Shown here one piece after another: positions 27,628 to 35,081 of a DNA stretch of 64,000 nt. Position numbers and translations under genes: made by a program. The number at the start of each line of letters is the position of its first letter. The stretch's first letter is position 1. Source of the stretch: Alphaproteobacteria bacterium (GTDB lineage Bacteria; Pseudomonadota; Alphaproteobacteria; Rhodobacterales; Rhodobacteraceae); the NCBI GenBank assembly GCA_024280735.1, contig JAJRPO010000026.1:62001-126000 (forward strand), given 5' to 3'. Under the pieces are notes generated by a model, which was given only the letters and a program-made list of their open reading frames with translations, was not told the DNA's origin and did no database searches.

Positions 27628-28639
27628 CGCGAGCATCTCTTATTTTATTGAGTGTTGTAGCGTTTGGCTCAGGGAGATTCTGTTTCACCCAAGACTGCAA
27701 ACCCGCGAGGGCAGGATGCATAAGATCCCGCATCAAATGCGCCCAAACCCTAGGAATAAGGTCCAGGTAGGTTGCTTTCCCGTCGCGCAAGTAAAGCCGC
27801 GTGAAGATACCGATTATTTTCAAATTCCGCTGCGCCCCCAATATGTTATAAGACATAATGAAACCCTTTTCGTCAACACCCTTAGCTGCCAAATAACGCG
27901 TGATCATTGCGGCTTGCAATTCCGGTGAAGTGTCTCGTCGGGCATCCTCGAGCAATGACACCAAATCATAGGCTGGATGCCCCGCAAGTGCATCCTGATA
28001 GTCCAGCAAACCAACCCGTTTGATACCTGATCGCTGCGGCAACCAAAGCAAGTTTTCCGCATGATAATCCCGTTGAACCAAAACCAGACCATCGGTTGGA
28101 AGCAAAGCGCAGGCCTCGTTGATTAGCCTGTCATATTCTTCAGGCAAAGCAGCCGGGCCCAAAGCGCCCGTTGCAGCAGGCAAATACCAATCCGTCAATA
28201 AACGTGCTTCTCTGAGGTATGTTTGAGCATCATAACGAGGCAGTTCGAGCGGAGCGTTATGGGTATGCAGTTCTGCCAAAACATCTATTGCAGCTTCATA
28301 AAGTTGCCACTCCATTTCGGGTGTATGCCCGCAAATACGTTTAAACAAATCATCGCCAAGATCTTCGATCAGCAAAAACCCGTTTATTGCGTCCGTATGA
28401 TATACTTCCGGTGCCGATAACCCATAACCACGCAATGTTTCCGTGACTTGTTTGAAGGTTACAATATTGGACTCAATATCTATCGGAGCATTCATCAAGA
28501 TTGCCGTTTTGCCGCTCTGCTCATCAATCAACCGATCATAACTGCGGCTAGAAGCGTCTGCAGCCAACGGAACCCGTGTGGCCGCTTGCCAACCACTCTC
28601 TTTAATAAAATCCCTTAACAGGTCAAATCGATCAATCAT
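27617..28639 (-). CDS. amgK: N-acetylmuramate/N-acetylglucosamine kinase-like (APH fold)
   Basis: A 340-residue aminoglycoside-phosphotransferase-fold kinase expected to phosphorylate the anomeric position of MurNAc and GlcNAc recovered from peptidoglycan. The catalytic block is L-V-Q-R-D-Y-H-A-E-N-L-L-W and the metal-binding block is V-G-L-L-D-Y-Q-D-A-L-A-G-H-P-A-Y-D-L, both characteristic of the AmgK branch. It sits between tsaE and murU, with a four-base overlap to tsaE upstream. AmgK-MurU recycling is known to lower fosfomycin sensitivity in other proteobacteria. Confidence 0.9.
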   Translation of the reverse strand: MIDRFDLLRDFIKESGWQAATRVPLAADASSRSYDRLIDEQSGKTAILMNAPIDIESNIVTFKQVTETLRGYGLSAPEVYHTDAINGFLLIEDLGDDLFKRICGHTPEMEWQLYEAAIDVLAELHTHNAPLELPRYDAQTYLREARLLTDWYLPAATGALGPAALPEEYDRLINEACALLPTDGLVLVQRDYHAENLLWLPQRSGIKRVGLLDYQDALAGHPAYDLVSLLEDARRDTSPELQAAMITRYLAAKGVDEKGFIMSYNILGAQRNLKIIGIFTRLYLRDGKATYLDLIPRVWAHLMRDLMHPALAGLQSWVKQNLPEPNATTLNKIRDARDES

Positions 28640-29133
28640 TTATTTGTCTGAACCTCATGCAACATCAATTTCAATATTTCAGCGACTGTATCCCATTTAG
28701 CACCTGTCCACTCTAGATGCATCACCCGACTGTTCTCACCCGTAATGTCAAAGCGGAGCCACATGGCATCTTTTGGGACCAAATCACCCAGCCGTTCCGG
28801 CCACTCAACAAGGCAGATCGCCTCCTCAAAGGCGGCTTCCAAGCCCAGCTCGTACAATTCATCAACATCGGTCAATCGGTAAAGGTCGGCGTGCCAAATT
28901 TCTACCAACCGCAAATCATAGCTTTGAACCAGTGTGAAGGTCGGTGAAGGCACATCCTCGACCGGACCAAATTCTGCCATCCTTGTCTGGATCAAGCGGC
29001 GGGCAAAATCGGTTTTTCCAGCGCCGACAACGCCCTGTAATAACAAGGTATCCCCTGCGAAAACCAACTCGGCAAAACATTTCGCCGCGCTTTCGGTATC
29101 TGTGGTGTCCTTTAGATAAAAACTGCGTCGCAT
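28636..29133 (-). CDS. tsaE: tRNA threonylcarbamoyladenosine biosynthesis ATPase TsaE
   Basis: A 165-residue P-loop ATPase that works with TsaD, TsaB and TsaC to make t6A37 in ANN-decoding tRNAs. Walker A is G-V-V-G-A-G-K-T at 34-41; S-P-T-F-T-L-V-Q-S-Y is the family switch region, and H-A-D-L-Y-R plus L-V-E-W-P-E-R-L complete the TsaE signature. TsaD is encoded 11 kb away in this window. First gene of the minus-strand repair/recycling cluster. Confidence 0.95.
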   Translation of the reverse strand: MRRSFYLKDTTDTESAAKCFAELVFAGDTLLLQGVVGAGKTDFARRLIQTRMAEFGPVEDVPSPTFTLVQSYDLRLVEIWHADLYRLTDVDELYELGLEAAFEEAICLVEWPERLGDLVPKDAMWLRFDITGENSRVMHLEWTGAKWDTVAEILKLMLHEVQTNK

Positions 29134-29193
29134 GGCCTACCTTTTGTCACGCCAGAATTAGAATGCTCTGGCATCGAAAGACAAGGGTAGAAT

Positions 29194-30390
29194 TCAGGCG
29201 CTATCCTGCAATACTTGGATATCAAGTGCATTGCGTCTGTGCGCGAACCTGAATTCACAAAAAACTTGCCCTCCGGCAATGGGGGAAAAAGTCATATTCA
29301 CCACCCCTCCGGACCCCAAAAAGACGTCGGCTTGCCATTGGCTGCGCTCAGACGGGTCCAATACAAACTGGCGAAAATCACCCCAAGCCGGAGAGGGTTT
29401 GCACATATCTTGCAACAAGCGGCTAAAATCGACAACGGTGACAGGTGAGACCGCACCAGCCAGATCGCAGCCCCAAATTTCGTCAAATGCATCATTTACA
29501 AAAACCAATTCCCCAGCCGGATCAAAAATCGCCACCCCGTCTGCAAGGCAATCCAACGCTGAATACAATTGCTCCAATTCACCGCGAAACTGCCGCTCGA
29601 TCATCACGGATTTGGATATATCCTCAAACAACAGAGCCAACCCGCCCTGAACATGAGGTCGACCAACCACACGGTAGATGCGTCCGTTCCCCAAGGTCCA
29701 TTCGGCCTGATAAGTACCGTTAATTGCACCACTTTCAAGGTTTTTGAATTCTTGACGGATAGATTGGAAATCGCTCGGCTCCGGCATGATCCCTTCGTTT
29801 CGCAAACGATCCAGAAAGCTCATCAAACTCGGACGCCGGATGAGCCATTCAGCGGGTAAGTCCAGCAACCCTGAAAGCGCAGGATTGAATAACGACAGAT
29901 CGCGTTTCTTGTCGAAAATGGCCAAGCCGATGGGCAAATGTGCAAAGGTTTCTGTCAATGTCTGGATGAATCTCTGTAATTCCTGCTCGGACTCGATCAG
30001 TGGCGCTGCATCTGCCGCATAATAGTAATCAATCCCATCTTGCTTGGATGTTTCCAGGCTAAACCAGGCGCCACCTTTAGGATGGCCACTCTTTAAGCGC
30101 GTGCGACCTGTCGGTTTATCCGCATGGGTATCGAACGCCCGGATGCCCCTCAAATCAACGCCGTCGAACAGTTCGTCGAAACGTTCATTCTGCCAAATAA
30201 CTTCTTGATTGCGCTCTGCCCATATTACCGAGGGAGCATTCCCCAAAGCCTTTTGCAGATCAAAGGAGTCACCGAAGCCCCTGCCATTCTTGTCCTGCAG
30301 AAATCGGTAGCGCATCACCCACGCCAAACCCATCCCAACCAAGAACAGCAAAACCAAAGACACAAATGTATAAATTGTGTTGTCAGACAA
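29194..30390 (-). CDS. Membrane-anchored PAS-domain protein without visible output domain
   Basis: A 398-residue protein. An N-terminal transmembrane helix (Y-T-F-V-S-L-V-L-L-F-L-V-G-M-G-L-A-W-V) is followed by cytoplasmic PAS-like repeats: one at about 50-120 (A-P-S-V-I-W-A-E-R-N-Q-E-V-I-W-Q-N), one at about 145-270 (F-A-H-L-P-I-G-L-A-I-F-D-K-K-R-D-L-S-L-F-N) and one from about 280 (L-D-C-L-A-D-G-V-A-I-F-D). The chain ends soon after the third; there is no histidine-kinase, GGDEF, EAL or HTH domain. The only upstream start is TTG at 30390. It lies between regB and tsaE on the same strand. Signal sensed and partner are unknown. Confidence 0.8.
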   Translation of the reverse strand: MSDNTIYTFVSLVLLFLVGMGLAWVMRYRFLQDKNGRGFGDSFDLQKALGNAPSVIWAERNQEVIWQNERFDELFDGVDLRGIRAFDTHADKPTGRTRLKSGHPKGGAWFSLETSKQDGIDYYYAADAAPLIESEQELQRFIQTLTETFAHLPIGLAIFDKKRDLSLFNPALSGLLDLPAEWLIRRPSLMSFLDRLRNEGIMPEPSDFQSIRQEFKNLESGAINGTYQAEWTLGNGRIYRVVGRPHVQGGLALLFEDISKSVMIERQFRGELEQLYSALDCLADGVAIFDPAGELVFVNDAFDEIWGCDLAGAVSPVTVVDFSRLLQDMCKPSPAWGDFRQFVLDPSERSQWQADVFLGSGGVVNMTFSPIAGGQVFCEFRFAHRRNALDIQVLQDSA

Positions 30391-30486
30391 GTTCGGTTCC
30401 GAAGATAGTTCACAGAGATACTTTTCTACTAATCATATAGTCGATAACTCAAATGAAGACAACCCATAATACACAAATACAACCCC

Positions 30487-31902
30487 CTACTCAACCTGAG
30501 GATTTACCTCAATGGCACCGCCTTTGGTCTTTTCAATTTTCGACCTGTCCCATCGCACATTAACAATCGCGCCGGAAACGCCGACCATACTGCGCAAATA
30601 CCTATTTTGACCAATGTTCACGTAACCATCCATGGCGGCATTGGCAAAAGTCAGTTGCGCGCCCGTTCGCTCCAACATTGTTTTGGCAATGAACAGGCCC
30701 AGCCCCATACCTTCATACCCGGCCCGCGCCTGCCCATTTTGTTTTGAACGTTTACCTTTCCCCAAATATGGCTCTCCGATTCTCCCTAGTAATTCAACAG
30801 GATAGCCTTTTCCGTCATCGCCAATCAGGATACGAATGGATTTTTCGGTCCAAACCGATTGAACCCAGACAGATGTAGTGGAAAAATCCACTGCATTCTG
30901 AATAAGATTGCGTATTCCATGGATAATTTCGAGGTTGTTAGCCACAAAGGGGATGTCCGCCATCGCCGAAAAATCAGTCTCACCGTTGGCGATAAAGAAT
31001 ATCTCTTTTCCCCGATTTTCATGCGGCTCGGCCGCGGCCTGAACCAGCCCCGTAATGGGGATCTTCTTGATCAGCATATCTTCTTTGCCTGCATCCCCCA
31101 TATCGCGCAATATTTGCCGTAACCTATCGGTTTGCTCGCCAATCAGTATCACGTCCTGTTGCAACTCCGGTTGATCTGCAAGGTCATATTCCAACTCCGA
31201 TGCCGCCAATTTGATCGTAGCCAAGGGTGTGCCCATTTCATGCGCAGCCGCCGCAACAACCCCGCCCAACATCGACAATTCATGCTCGCGCGCCATAGCC
31301 ATCTGTGTTGCCGCCAACGCTTGTGACATGGTGAAAGTCTCTACCGTAACCCGCCGCGCATATGCAGACAGGAACAAGATTCCAATCACCAGAGCTGCCC
31401 AAATTCCGGCTAGATACAACTCAGGCAGATGCAATATTTGACCGGAGAATGTTTGGATTGGCTGAAAATAGAACGCCAAAAAGGTAATGGCCGCCACCGC
31501 AGTCCCCGCCACCAAAAAGCTGGCATTTCGCCTCAGGGCAGTCGCAGAAATTGTTACCGGTGCAAGAATCAGCAGGGCAAACGGGTTGTTAAGGCCCCCG
31601 TTCAAATACAGCAAGAAAACCAGCTGCCCCAAATCAAACAATAATGTCAGGATCGCCTGTTTCTGCGACAAGCGTTTGCTTTCCGGCAAAACAAAAGTAG
31701 CAATCAAATTGAATATCACCGATATGCCAATTGCCAACATACACAGGCCAACTTGCAGATCTAGATCCAGAAAATAGACACCGACAAAAACTGCCAACGT
31801 TTGCCCTGCAACCGCCATCCAGCGCAGCATCGTCAGAGTACGCACACGCACCCATTCACTGCGGGCTGTGTTGTCAAAAATACTAAGTTGGGGTTGCTGC
31901 AT
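30487..31902 (-). CDS. regB: Redox-sensing histidine kinase RegB/PrrB, lacking the redox cysteine
   Basis: A 471-residue inner-membrane sensor kinase of the RegB/PrrB/ActS family, which phosphorylates RegA when oxygen falls and so controls photosynthesis, respiration, carbon and nitrogen genes in relatives. Six hydrophobic segments cover about 25-185; the quinone-binding G-G-L-N-N-P-F is at 102-108. The phospho-acceptor is H221 in A-H-E-M-G-T-P-L-A-T-I-K-L; the N box (N336), G1 (D-D-G-K-G-Y at 362-367) and G2 (G-M-G-L-G at 399-403) are intact. Forty residues after the histidine, where R. capsulatus RegB has redox-active Cys265, this protein has L261, and it has no cysteine beyond membrane residue C54. 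About 20 extra residues (424-443) interrupt the end of the ATPase domain. A GTG three codons upstream is an alternative start. Divergent from senC. Confidence 0.93.
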   Translation of the reverse strand: MQQPQLSIFDNTARSEWVRVRTLTMLRWMAVAGQTLAVFVGVYFLDLDLQVGLCMLAIGISVIFNLIATFVLPESKRLSQKQAILTLLFDLGQLVFLLYLNGGLNNPFALLILAPVTISATALRRNASFLVAGTAVAAITFLAFYFQPIQTFSGQILHLPELYLAGIWAALVIGILFLSAYARRVTVETFTMSQALAATQMAMAREHELSMLGGVVAAAAHEMGTPLATIKLAASELEYDLADQPELQQDVILIGEQTDRLRQILRDMGDAGKEDMLIKKIPITGLVQAAAEPHENRGKEIFFIANGETDFSAMADIPFVANNLEIIHGIRNLIQNAVDFSTTSVWVQSVWTEKSIRILIGDDGKGYPVELLGRIGEPYLGKGKRSKQNGQARAGYEGMGLGLFIAKTMLERTGAQLTFANAAMDGYVNIGQNRYLRSMVGVSGAIVNVRWDRSKIEKTKGGAIEVNPQVE

Positions 31903-32000
31903 GAGCCTCACCGGGTTGTGACGAAATAGCGGCTTGCCATTCGTTTCCTAACGCTAGACCAAGAGCGCAAAAGATGGAACCACACAAACAGGAGCATCAA

Positions 32001-32609
32001 ATGCCAAAATGGACTGCTATCGCCGCAACTGCCGCTGTTACAATAGGTCTTGGAGTCACTGCCGCTTACGTTCTAACCACTTCGGGCCCCAAGTCTTGCA
32101 GCAGTGCAACAATTGCTGGCGGCAAGGCTGCAATCGGCGGGCCGTTCACTTTGGTAGATAACAAAGGGGCCACAGTTACCGACAAAGACATCATAACCGG
32201 CCCGACACTGATCTATTTTGGCTATACTTTTTGCCCCGATGTTTGCCCTTTGGATACCGCTCGCAACGCCGAAGCAATTGACATTCTGGATGCCAGAGGC
32301 ATCGATGTATTGCCCGTTTTCATCACCATCGACCCTGCCCGTGATTCGGTTTCGGCGGTCTCCGGTTTCGTCGAGGTGATCCACCCACGCATGATTGGCC
32401 TGACGGGGACACCTGAACAGATCAAGGCTGCCTCACGCGCCTATAAAACCTATTTTCGTAAAAACGGCGAGGGCGAAGATTACCTGATGGATCATTCAAC
32501 ATTCACCTATTTAATGGGTCCTGACGGGTTATGGGAGTTTTTCAAGCGCGACGATACGCCAGAAAAAATCGCGGATACAGTTGCTTGTTTTATCGATCAA
32601 AAAGCCTAG
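32001..32609 (+). CDS. senC: SCO1/SenC/PrrC copper chaperone
   Basis: A 202-residue membrane-anchored periplasmic protein that delivers copper to cytochrome c oxidase and, in Rhodobacter, links oxidase activity to RegB signalling. An N-terminal anchor helix (I-A-A-T-A-A-V-T-I-G-L-G-V-T-A-A-Y) precedes a thioredoxin-like fold with the copper ligands C78 and C82 in F-C-P-D-V-C and H165 in M-D-H-S-T-F. The ATG at 32001 has AGGAG at good spacing; the longer open frame from 31974 does not. It lies in the classical regB-senC-regA arrangement. Confidence 0.94.
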   Translation: MPKWTAIAATAAVTIGLGVTAAYVLTTSGPKSCSSATIAGGKAAIGGPFTLVDNKGATVTDKDIITGPTLIYFGYTFCPDVCPLDTARNAEAIDILDARGIDVLPVFITIDPARDSVSAVSGFVEVIHPRMIGLTGTPEQIKAASRAYKTYFRKNGEGEDYLMDHSTFTYLMGPDGLWEFFKRDDTPEKIADTVACFIDQKA

Positions 32610-32678
32610 AATTGACGTGGCGGGCTGGACCGACTAAAAAGGTCGGATAATAATTCTCATGGCAGGATAGGCGACAAC

Positions 32679-33233
32679 ATGGTTGAGCGGCAGCTTCAGG
32701 ACATTGGTGAAGATAACACATTGCTCATTCTTGATGATGATGAGCCTTTCCGCAACCGGTTGGCGAGAGCCATGGATAAACGCGGGTTTAAGTCCACCGC
32801 ACTTGGGTCTGTCACCGCCGGGCGCGCTTTTTGTACGGCAACACCGCCAGCCTATGCCGTTGTTGATTTGCGGCTAGAGGATGGCACCGGCCTTGATGTG
32901 GTTGAGGTTTTACGCACCAAACGGTCCGACGCCAAGGTTGTTGTGTTAACGGGTTATGGCGCTATCGCTACGGCAGTTGCAGCTGTTAAAATCGGTGCGA
33001 CAGATTATTTGTCAAAGCCCGCCGATGCCAATGACGTTACAAACGCGCTTTTGGCCATTCCCGGCGACAAACCACCACCCCCGGAAAACCCCATGTCAGC
33101 AGATCGCGTACGGTGGGAACATATCCAGCGGGTATTCGAGCTTTGCGATCGCAATGTCTCTGAAACCGCGCGCCGCCTGAACATGCACCGGCGCACTTTG
33201 CAACGGATTCTGGCAAAACGCAGCCCCCGCTAG
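32679..33233 (+). CDS. regA: Response regulator RegA/PrrA
   Basis: A 184-residue response regulator. The receiver domain has the acidic pocket D19-D20-D21, the phospho-acceptor D63 in V-V-D-L-R-L (same number as in R. capsulatus RegA), T91 and K113 in L-S-K-P-A-D. A proline-rich linker (P-P-P-P-E-N-P) leads to the C-terminal Fis-type helix-turn-helix, N-V-S-E-T-A-R-R-L-N-M-H-R-R-T-L-Q-R, essentially the invariant RegA DNA-binding helix. It should be phosphorylated by RegB. The gap to senC holds a short CCGAC/GTCGG hairpin. Its stop shares four bases with the convergent LysR gene. Confidence 0.95.
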   Translation: MVERQLQDIGEDNTLLILDDDEPFRNRLARAMDKRGFKSTALGSVTAGRAFCTATPPAYAVVDLRLEDGTGLDVVEVLRTKRSDAKVVVLTGYGAIATAVAAVKIGATDYLSKPADANDVTNALLAIPGDKPPPPENPMSADRVRWEHIQRVFELCDRNVSETARRLNMHRRTLQRILAKRSPR

Positions 33234-34099
33234 GCGCAGCACCGCAGCCATTTGATGAATGTCGTCAGATGCGCGGATTGATGGCCCTTCATCGTCACCA
33301 GAAAATACCCCATCTTGGTCTCTTGCGTTTCCATCAGTTCAATAAGTGTGCCCGCTTGCAAATCGCGCTCAATCAAAGCAACTGACTGGATCGCCAGCCC
33401 ATACCCCGCCCTTACAGCTGACAGCACCAAATTATTGGTGTCAAAGTAGGTGACCGAAGCCTTGCTAAAATCAATCCCTTGGGTTTCCGCCCATACGTGA
33501 TGCTCTGACACCTGTTTTTCCAACAACCAAGGCAGTTTGTGCATCTTCTCAACTGTCATCTGGCCTTTATCGCCAATCAAAGCTGGGCTACCAACCACCA
33601 TCACCTGCGCCGAAGTTAAGCGCTCGCTTTCATACCCCGGCCAATCACCCAATCCATAGCGAATGGCCAAATCCATTCCGTCTCGGCGTAAATCAGACAG
33701 GCTGCTGCTGGGCTTCATCACCAGCTCGATTTCGGGGTGATCCGCCCAAAACCCGCCAAGGCGTGGCATCATCCAGTTTTCCGCGAATGTCGGTGTCATA
33801 GTTACCTGTAAAGGGCGGGTGGTTGCAAAGTCATGCAAATCCCGTACCCCTATTTCTATGCGCCCAAACCCCTCTTGCAACGCATTTGCCAGATGTTTCC
33901 CTGCCTCGGTTAATTCCATACTGCGGCCGCTGCGAAACACCAATTCAATGGCAAAGAACGCCTCTAACGCCCGCACATGCTGCGCAATCGCTGCATGAGT
34001 CACATTGAGCGAACGTGCCGCCGCGCTAAAGCCGCCCAACCGCGCGGTCGCCTCAAACGCCCGCAAGCCAGAGAGGGAAGGTATTTGTCGCCAGTTCAT
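33230..34099 (-). CDS. LysR-family transcriptional regulator (GcvA-like)
   Basis: A 289-residue regulator with the N-terminal winged helix (S-L-S-G-L-R-A-F-E-A-T-A-R-L-G-G-F-S-A-A-A-R-S-L-N-V-T-H-A-A-I-A-Q-H-V) and a substrate-binding-type effector domain. The 'L-x-A-F-E-A-x-A-R' opening resembles the GcvA/AmpR branch. It is divergent from the 52-codon small gene at 34203, with about 100 bases between starts, so it may control that gene; its effector is unknown. Confidence 0.9.
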   Translation of the reverse strand: MNWRQIPSLSGLRAFEATARLGGFSAAARSLNVTHAAIAQHVRALEAFFAIELVFRSGRSMELTEAGKHLANALQEGFGRIEIGVRDLHDFATTRPLQVTMTPTFAENWMMPRLGGFWADHPEIELVMKPSSSLSDLRRDGMDLAIRYGLGDWPGYESERLTSAQVMVVGSPALIGDKGQMTVEKMHKLPWLLEKQVSEHHVWAETQGIDFSKASVTYFDTNNLVLSAVRAGYGLAIQSVALIERDLQAGTLIELMETQETKMGYFLVTMKGHQSAHLTTFIKWLRCCA

Positions 34100-34202
34100 T
34101 TTGCCACCTGATAGTTCACCTTACATATAGAAATTCTTTCAGATTCGATTTGCGGATGCAACAAGGTTATTCAGGGAACAACAGAAACCGAAAGGAAACG
34201 AC

Positions 34203-34361
34203 ATGTTATCAATCTTTGCAAACGCCATGCGGATCGCCACAAAAACCACCCCGGTGCGCGATCCCGAAATGCAGCGCTTTCAACAACGCCGCGAATCCTG
34301 CCGGGCCAACAACGAATTCTACAAACGTTGGGCCGAGACCGAAGGCCGGTATTTGCGCTAA
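34203..34361 (+). CDS. Small basic protein of 52 residues
   Basis: An ATG at 34203, preceded by AAAGGAAA at ideal distance, opens a 52-codon frame ending in TAA at 34359-34361. The product is basic and hydrophilic after the first ten residues (M-R-I-A-T-K-T-T-P-V-R-D-P-E-M-Q-R-F, then R-R-E-S-C-R-A-N-N-E-F-Y-K-R-W-A-E) and probably helical. I do not recognise a family. The good ribosome site, divergent placement relative to the LysR gene and an exact four-base stop overlap with the HD-domain gene argue for a real gene. Function unknown. Confidence 0.65.
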   Translation: MLSIFANAMRIATKTTPVRDPEMQRFQQRRESCRANNEFYKRWAETEGRYLR

Positions 34362-34939
34362 AGCAAAGCGTTGTGACGCGCAGTAAAATCCCGCCGCACA
34401 TCCAGCGGCGGGCGCAGGTGGATTTTCAAATCCACAACCAGCGCAGAGGCGGGTTTGCCAAACAGCTTATCCGCCTCAACCCGCGTAAACCCCGCGATCT
34501 GGATCGCCTCCAGCCACGCGCTTATGTTATCCGCCTTTTTGATCTGTTTCTTGATCATCACAGGCACCACCGCTGGCAGCCCAAAACGAATGTGAATGGC
34601 CGCCGTCAACCGATCATCCAACGCACCATACTCCGGCCCCACCGCTGCCTTAACAGGCGAGATCATATCCCCGATCACATACTCCGGCGCATCATGCAGC
34701 AGCGCCGCCAAACGCCATTTGTCCGGTGCTTTGGGCTGAATCAGCCCATATATCTGCTCTACCAGCAACGAATGCTCCGCCACCGAATAGGCATAATCCC
34801 CCACAGTCTGCCCATTCCAGCGCGCCACAAACGACAGGCCATGCGCAATATCTTCGATTTCGATGTCCAGCGGCGACGGATCCAGCAAATCCAGCCGACG
34901 GCCAGAAAGCATCCGTTGCCAAGCGCGGGGTTGTTTCAT
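34358..34939 (-). CDS. HD-domain phosphohydrolase (YfbR-like)
   Basis: A 193-residue metal-dependent phosphohydrolase. Histidine H33, H56 in V-A-E-H-S, the H82-D83 pair in L-L-H-D-A-P-E-Y, and the distal Asp in K-A-D-N-I-S-A form the HD metal site. The layout, with S-V-A-E-H-S-L-L-V before the HD pair, resembles YfbR 5'-deoxynucleotidases and related hydrolases. The frame extends 19 codons further upstream, but the ATG at 34939 follows AAAGGAAACCAC and is the natural start. Divergent from nnrS. Confidence 0.88.
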   Translation of the reverse strand: MKQPRAWQRMLSGRRLDLLDPSPLDIEIEDIAHGLSFVARWNGQTVGDYAYSVAEHSLLVEQIYGLIQPKAPDKWRLAALLHDAPEYVIGDMISPVKAAVGPEYGALDDRLTAAIHIRFGLPAVVPVMIKKQIKKADNISAWLEAIQIAGFTRVEADKLFGKPASALVVDLKIHLRPPLDVRRDFTARHNALL

Positions 34940-35003
34940 GTGGTTTCCTTTGGGATCGGTTTTTAGCCATTGCGCCGGATTATTCAAGTGTTGCAAGCAG
35001 AGC

Positions 35004-35045
35004 GTGATTTAGGTCAAAGAATAGCCAATCAACCTTTGCTATCCT
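35004..35045 (+). promoter_or_regulatory. Dnr/NnrR- or Fnr-type activator site and -10 of nnrS
   Basis: GTGAT-TTAG-GTCAA at 35004-35017 matches the Crp/Fnr-family dyad TTGAT-N4-(A/G)TCAA at nine of ten positions if the NO-responsive form with GTCAA is used. A TATCCT at 35040-35045 can serve as the -10; the implied start at about 35052 puts the dyad centre at -41.5, the exact class II activator position. Such control (Dnr, NnrR or FnrL) is known for nnrS genes elsewhere; the regulator itself is not in this window. Confidence 0.6.
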
Positions 35046-35081
35046 CTCAAAACAACTCACTAAATCAGAGTCGAGCCGACC

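Noticed and set aside
14960-34837. Broken disulfide in SthA as a sign of a dead dehydrogenase
   Set aside because: Loss of the CxxxxC pair is normal for soluble transhydrogenases, which do not need a dithiol relay; coordinates refer to the motif near 14950-15000.
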